From positions 7,501 through 71,500 of the forward strand of contig JAXRKP010000380.1 in assembly GCA_037039925.1 (NCBI GenBank): a stretch of DNA of 64,000 nt, written 5' to 3'. The notes beneath the pieces are model-generated. The model saw nothing but the letters and a program-made list of their open reading frames with translations, had not been told where the DNA came from and made no database searches. Each line of letters starts with the position of its first letter. Position 1 is the first letter of the stretch. This stretch comes from Doris montereyensis. Taxonomy: Eukaryota; Mollusca; Gastropoda; Nudibranchia; Dorididae. Positions 57,880 through 64,000 of this stretch are shown in pieces. A program made the position numbers and the translations under genes.

Positions 57880-60800
57880 TTATATTTACAGTTTAAGTGA
57901 GGAAGAGCAATAAAGCTATGATGCAATTCGAAAACGGCTTTTGGAAGCCTTTTACGGACAATGCCTTTGTTGCGTTCAGCAAGTTAACGCACCAAACGGT
58001 GGGGGCGAACAGGTGGATGTGTTTGCAAACGAGTTGAAGCGACAGGCGCATGGATTTGTTGGAGAGGTTTGGACAGGATCGCACGACTGGAGCTTTATCA
58101 ATGGGTTTACGGAAAGCATTGGCTGCGTGAGTTACAGCAGACGTCAGGTTTGTTCGATCTGAACATGAGTGACATTGTTGCGCGTCTTCAGCAAGCATTC
58201 TTACCGGTCACTTGTATGCAAACGGAAGTTTCGGTTGCAGTGGCGGCACCGTCATATCCACGAATTGCTGAGCGTCGTGTCGGCGATGGTTATGCTGACA
58301 GGAATCGAAAAATCAAGTGCTATCGATGTGAAGGCCCCATTTGGCAAGGGACTGCAACAGACCGAAGAGATCGTGTGTTTTCGGTGTAATAAACCTGGCC
58401 ACATAGCAAGTAGATGTGATCAGGCGGCGGCACAAGGGAAACGACAGTTGGGTGTCTGGTGCGCCAGCAGCCATCCGACCGCAATGGCGCAAGAGTTACC
58501 AGTCATAGACATTGGCCTGGAAGACAGCATGGTTCGAGCACTGGTAAATACGGGGTGTCTAGTGTCGGTAGTCAGTTCACAACGTGTGGGAAAATGTGGA
58601 GGAGAGAGCTACATTGTGGCATTCGATGGGTCGCGTGTCAAGTGTAGGGGGAGACGCACTGTCTCGATTCGTGTACAAAATATGAGTGTGAAGGTGGATG
58701 CTATTGTGTCAGATGATCTATTGGATGGGATAGAAATGATTCTCGGTCTGGATGCTATTGCGAAGATGGGAGGTGTATCTGTAACTGGGAACGGAGTTAC
58801 ATTTGGGGGAAATGTGTGCAGCGATCCAGAAGAATCACCAGGAGCCAGAACCATCGCATGGAACGGTGAAGGTAGACCAAGAAGATAGTAACCCGAGTTC
58901 ACGACATGGGGATGCAGTAGAGTATCAACCAACTGACAGCGAGATTCGCATTGAGGACGTAGACTTCGAGGCAGTGTTCGATCAGAATGAAAATGTGTGG
59001 ACGGTACAGTGGCGGTGGAAGTCATCTCCTCCAGTCTTAACGAACGAAGTTAGTTGCTACGACAAATGCATGAAAAGGGATGTAGCGAACGAATTTGAAG
59101 CAGAAATTGATCGTTGGATTAGTGAGGGGGTCCTTGTACCGTGGAAAGATAAGGTGACAGAAGGGATCATTCCATTAATGGCTGTAGTTCAACCGTCGAA
59201 GAATAAGGTCCGGCCGGTGTTGGATTTTCGAGAGCTAAATGAGCATGTCGCGTGTCACACGGGGGATGATTTCGTTGACGTGTGCCAAGAAACTTTGCGT
59301 ACGTGGAGGAGGATGTCGGGGGCAAGTACAATTGTCGATCTAAAAGCAGCATATTTACAGATTCATGTGGCAGAGGACCTGTGGCAATATCAATATCAGC
59401 TGGTGAACTACAAAGGAAAGACATTTGCATTGACAAGACTAGGTTTCGGATTAAATTCAGCCCCCGTATCATGACAAGAATTTTGAAAACTGTCCTTGGA
59501 AAGGATGAGAGAATGAAAGCTGCAACAAATTCTTACGTTGACGATATCCTGATGGACGAGAGTCAGATCACTGCACATGAGCTGACTGAACATTTGGCGA
59601 GATATGGCCTGGCATCAAAACTACCCGAGGCCTTGGACGGCGGAACGGCATTGGGTCTAAAACTTACATCTGGGCAGTTTGGCAGTTTGGTGTTCTCTAG
59701 GGGCAATGAAATTCCTGCTAGTGTGTCAACCCTCTCAAAGAAAGAACTTTTTTTTTTCAGTGTGTGGGAAACTCGTCGGACATTACCCTGTGGCAGGATG
59801 GCTACGGGTCGCATGTAGTTATGTGAAAAGACTCACGGGAAATGATGGCTGGAATGTTCCAATTGGGGACAAGGCGTTGAACATTATAAATGACATACTG
59901 TGTCGTGTGAATAGTGAAGATCCGGTCACAGGAAAGTGGTATGTGAACGATACGAAGAAGGGTACCGTGTGGTGCGATGCCAGTAATATTGCACTCGGTG
60001 CACTGCTTGAAATAGATGGAAACGTTGTAGAGGATGCGGCTTGGCTACGGAAATCATCAGATTTTAACCACATCAATGTGGCAGAACTTGAAGGGGTGAT
60101 GAAGGGTATAAACATGGCAATAAAGTGGAACTTGACAGAAATTGACATCGTCACGGATTCAGCAACTGTTCATGGATGGGTGAATACTGTGCTGACAGAA
60201 GATAAACGGGTGCGGAGTAAAGGTGCATCAGAGCTACTCGTGAAACGACGTTTGGGTATTCTGAAAACTTTGATTGCTGACTTCGGGCTGAAAGTGTCAA
60301 TTGTGTTGGTACCGACGACCAAGAATAAAGCAGACGCACCCACGCGAGTAAAGAAAGAATGGTTGATTTTCCCAAAAGGAAGCCAAGATGTGGAAAAGAG
60401 AGGTGTTTGTGCAGTAAACCTGGCTGACTTGAAAGCGTCTCACGACGAACATCATATGGGCGTTGATCGGACACTGTTCTTAGCAAAGAGGTCATTCCCA
60501 GAAACGAGTAGATGTGATGTGAAAAAAGTGGTTCAGTCATGTGGAAGATGCAAATCCATAAACCCTGCGCCGTCTAGGCACGAGACAGGCCAATTAAGTG
60601 TGTCTGAGAACTGGTCACGGTTGGCACTAGATGTAACACACTTTCACCAGGTTCGTACCTAAGTATCATCAACTGCGGTCCAGGACGGTTCGGTATTTGG
60701 AAACGGCTAACGCGCGAAACTGCAGAATTTATCGTCGACGAGATGGAAGAACTATTCTTGGAGCGAGGTCCAGTGGATGAAGTGCTGATGGACAATGGCA

Positions 60801-60885
60801 CAGTGTTCCATTCTAATCAAATGGCGATAATGTTGAGAAAGTGGCAAATCCAGCCCGTATTCAGAGCCGCATGAAGAGCAGTTGG
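57880..60885 (+). pseudogene. LTR retrotransposon gag-pol (Ty3/gypsy-like, clade unclear)
   Basis: In order: Gag capsid-like part (GGEQVDVFANELKR, 57.88-58.25 kb); a CCHC knuckle CFRCNKPGHIASRC (58.38 kb); a protease block ALVNTGCLVSVVSS, with Asn where the DTG Asp is expected (58.54 kb); RT (KVRPVLDFRELNEHV, STIVDLKAAYLQIHV, NSYVDDILMD; 59.2-59.6 kb); RNase H (VWCDASNIALGALLE; 59.97 kb); and integrase with an HHCC finger (HDEHHMG..CGRC) and DNGTVFHSNQ (60.8 kb). Frame breaks lie at short runs, such as C5 near 59461 and T10 near 59748. Most of the body is otherwise intact, so decay may be overstated. No LTRs were found. The 52-bp array follows at once. Confidence 0.85.
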
Positions 60886-60954
60886 ATTCTGCCCATTCTA
60901 CATCTACATTATTATTCGTGAATGAACGTTCATATTCATCATTCATATCTAAAA

Positions 60955-63900
60955 ACCGAGCTGTTTTGACACGAAGGGGGGGGGGGGCTTGGTAGTTCAT
61001 CATGTCTAAACACCAAGCTGTTTTGACACGAGTTGTTTTGACACGGGGGGCTTGGTAGTCCATCATATCTAAAAACCAAGCTGTTTTGACACGAAGGGGG
61101 GGGCTTGGTAGTTCATCATATCTAAACACCAAGCTGTTTTGACACGAAGGGGGGGGCTTGGTAGTCCATCATATCTAAAAACCAAGCTGTTTTGACACGA
61201 AGGGGGTACTTGGTAGTCCATCATATCTAAAAACCAAGCTGTTTTGACACGAACGGGGACTTGGTAGTCCATCATATCTAAAAACCAAGCTGTTTTGACA
61301 CGAAGGAGAGACTTGGTAGTCCATCATATCTAAAAACCAAGCTGTTTTGACACGAACGGGGGACTTGGTAGTCCATCATATCTAAAAACCAAGCTGTTTT
61401 GACACGAACGGGGGACTTGGTAGTCCATCATATCTAAAAACCAAGCTGTTTTGACACGAACGGGGGACTTGGTAGTCCATCATATCTAAAAACCAAGCTG
61501 TTTTGACACGAAGGAGAGACTTGGTAGTCCATCATATCTAAAAACCAAGCTGTTTTGACACGAAGGGGGACTTGGTAGTCCATCATATGTAAAAACCAAG
61601 CTGTTTTGACACGAAGGGGGACTTGGTAGTCCATCATATCTAAAAACCAAGCTGTTTTGACACGAAAGGGGACGCTTAGTAGTCCATCATATCTAAAAAC
61701 CAAGCTGTTTTGACACGAAGGGGGGGGTTTGGTAGTCCATCATATCTAAAAACCAAGCTGTTTTGACACGAAGGGGGGGGGGGGAGGAAAGGGGGACTTG
61801 GTAGTCCATCATATCTAAAAACCAAGCTGTTTTGACACGAAGGGGGGGGGGGGGAAGGGGCTTGGTAGTCCATCATATCTAAAAACCAAGCTGTTTTGAC
61901 ACGAAGGGGGGGGTGGCTTGGTAGTCCATCATATCTAAAAACCAAGCTGTTTTGACACGAACGGGGGACTTGGTAGTCCATCATATCTAAAAACCAAGCT
62001 GTTTTGACACGAAGGGGGACTTGGTAGTCCATCATATCTAAAAACCAAGCTGTTTTGACACGAAAGAGAGACTTGGTAGTCCATCATATCTAAAAACCAA
62101 GCTGTTGTGACACGAAGAGGGGACTTGGTAGTCCATCATATCTAAAAACCAAGCTGTTTTTGAAACGAAGCTGTTTTGACTCGAAGGGGGGAGGTAGGGG
62201 GGCTACCAGTCCATCATATCGTAAAAACCAAGCTGTTTTGACACGAAGGGGGGGGATTTGGTAGTCCATCATAGCTAAAAACCAAGCTGTTTATGACTGT
62301 TTTGAAGGGGAGACTCCATGGTAGTCCATCACTTGGTAGTCCATCATATCTAAAAACCAAGCTGTTATGACGTGAAGGGGAGACTTGGTAGTCCATCATA
62401 TCTAAAAACCAAGCTGTTTTGACATGAAGGGGGAATTGGTAGTTCATCATATCTAAAAACCAAGCTGTTTTAACATGAAGGGAGAATTGGTAGTTCATCA
62501 TATCTAAAAACCGAGCTGTTTTGACACGAATGGGAAAGACTTGCTATTTCATCATATCTAAACACCAAGCTGTTTTGACGTGAAGGGGAGACTTGGCAGT
62601 TCATCATATCTAAAAACCAAGCTATTTTGACACGAAGGGGGACTTGGTATTTCATCATATCTAAAAACCAAGCTGTTATGACTTGAAGCGGAGACTTGGT
62701 AGTCCATCACATCTAAAAACCAAGCTGTTTTGACGTGAAGGGGACACTTGGTAGTCCATCTCATCTAAAAACCAAGCTATTTTGACATGAAGGGGAAATT
62801 GGTAGTTCATCATATCTAAAAACCAAACTGTTTTGACGTGAAGGGGCGACTTGGTAGTTCATCATATCTAAAAACCAAGCTGTTTTGACGTGACAGGGGG
62901 ACTTGGCAGTTCATCATATCTAAAAACCAAGCTGTTTTGACGTGACAGGGGGACTTGGTAGTTCATCATATCTAAAAACCAAGCTGTTTTGACGTGAAGG
63001 GGACACTTGGTAGTTCATCATATCTAAAAACCAAGCTGTTTTGACGTGAAGGGGGGACTTGGTAGTTCATCATATCTAAAAACCAAGCTGTTTTGACCTA
63101 AAGGGGGGACTTGGTAGTTCATCATATCTAAACCCAAGCTGTTTTGACGTGACAGGGGGACTTGGTAGTTCATCGTATCTAAACCCAAGCTGTTTTGACG
63201 TGACAGGGGGACTTGGTAGTTCATCATATCTAAAAACCAAGCTGTTTTAGACATCTAAAGGGGTCCATCTCATCTAAAAACCAAGCTATTTTGACTTGGT
63301 AGTTCATCATATCTAAAAACCAAGCTGTTTTGTTTTAGTTCATCATATCTAAAAACCAAGCTGTTTTGACACTAAAGTGGGGACTTGGTTCCATCATTAT
63401 CTAAAAACCAAGTTTTCATCATATCTAAAAACCAAGCTGTTTTGACACGAAGGGGTGACTGGGTAGTCCATTATTATATCTAAAAACCAAGCTGTTTTGA
63501 CACGAAGGTGGGACATGATAGTTCATCCTATCTAAAAGCCAAGCTGTTTTGACACGAAGGTGGGACATGATAGTTCATCATATCTAAAAACCAAGCTGTT
63601 GTGACATGATGGGGGAGTTGGTTGTTCATCATATCTAAGAGCCAAGCTGATTTAACGTGAATGGGGGCTTGGTAGTTCATCACATCTAAAAGCCAAGCTG
63701 TTTTGACATGAAGAAGGGACTTGGTAGTCCATTATATCTAAAACCCAAGCTGTTTTGACACGAAGGGGGACTTGGTAATCCATTATATCTAAAAACCAAG
63801 CTGTTTTGACACGAATGGAGGACTTGGTAGTCCATTATATCTAAAAACCAAGCTGTTTTGACATGAAGGGGGGACTTGATAGTTCATCATATCTAAAAAC

Positions 63901-64000
63901 CAAGCTGTTTTGACGTGACAGGGGACTTGATAGTTCATGATATCTAAAAACCAAGCTATTTTAGTGACAGGGGGACTTGGTAGTCCATTATGTCTAAAAA
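60955..64000. repeat. 52-bp satellite-like array, open at the window end
   Basis: About 58 units of ACTTGGTAGTCCATCATATC then TAAAAACCAAGCTGTTTTGA and CACGAAGGGGG. CTTGGT and ACCAAG form an inverted repeat inside each unit. Variants: GACACGAA with G runs (60.96-62.1 kb), GACGTGAAGGGG and GACGTGACAGGGGG (62.5-63.2 kb), and TAGTCC against TAGTTC. The right boundary is not seen. Confidence 0.97.

Noticed and set aside
60752..63254. Many - strand frames with repeated FLDMMDYQV
   Set aside because: They are readings of the 52-bp array and are interrupted every few units.

Overview
The window looks like a piece of an animal nuclear genome: about 64 kb, AT-rich, intron-rich, with two multi-exon genes on the + strand, a possible third on the - strand, and a very heavy load of retroelement debris, tRNA-derived SINEs, fold-back elements and minisatellites. 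The mix of Ty3/gypsy, endonuclease/RT LINEs, piggyBac and many short repeats would suit a lophotrochozoan, perhaps a gastropod mollusc. That assignment is inference only; no marker in the window fixes the species.

Layout. 1-5.5 kb: a 24-bp minisatellite, SINEs and four phase-compatible exons (- strand) of an unrecognised multi-pass membrane protein. 7-11.4 kb: long GA/CT tracts, a LINE RT fragment and a large inverted repeat. 11.98-19.92 kb: an ING4/ING5-type gene in seven exons (N-terminal ING domain, basic linker, C-terminal PHD finger). Its introns hold a 1.4-kb TIR element, an RT fragment, a SINE and a TA-flanked MITE. 20-31.8 kb: no convincing gene; a fold-back element, SINEs, a CR1/L2-like RT fragment and an L1/Tx1-like RT tail. 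31.8-53.6 kb: a six-exon macrodomain gene whose introns carry most of the transposons (Ty3/gypsy pol, piggyBac fragment, a near full-length EEP/RT LINE, SINEs) and two large minisatellites. 53.8-64 kb: RT fragments and an LTR-retrotransposon gag-pol, interleaved with three tandem arrays of about 30, 33 and 52 bp; the last runs off the window end.

Two points matter most. First, the intron after macrodomain exon 3 opens with a roughly 45-bp minisatellite (about 37 units) that repeats the exon's own 5' splice site. Second, both recognised genes and the LTR element are broken only by one- or two-base gaps, mostly in short homopolymers, while splice phases elsewhere agree. This looks more like consensus sequencing error than gene decay, so apparent frameshifts here should not be taken as pseudogenisation without read-level checking.
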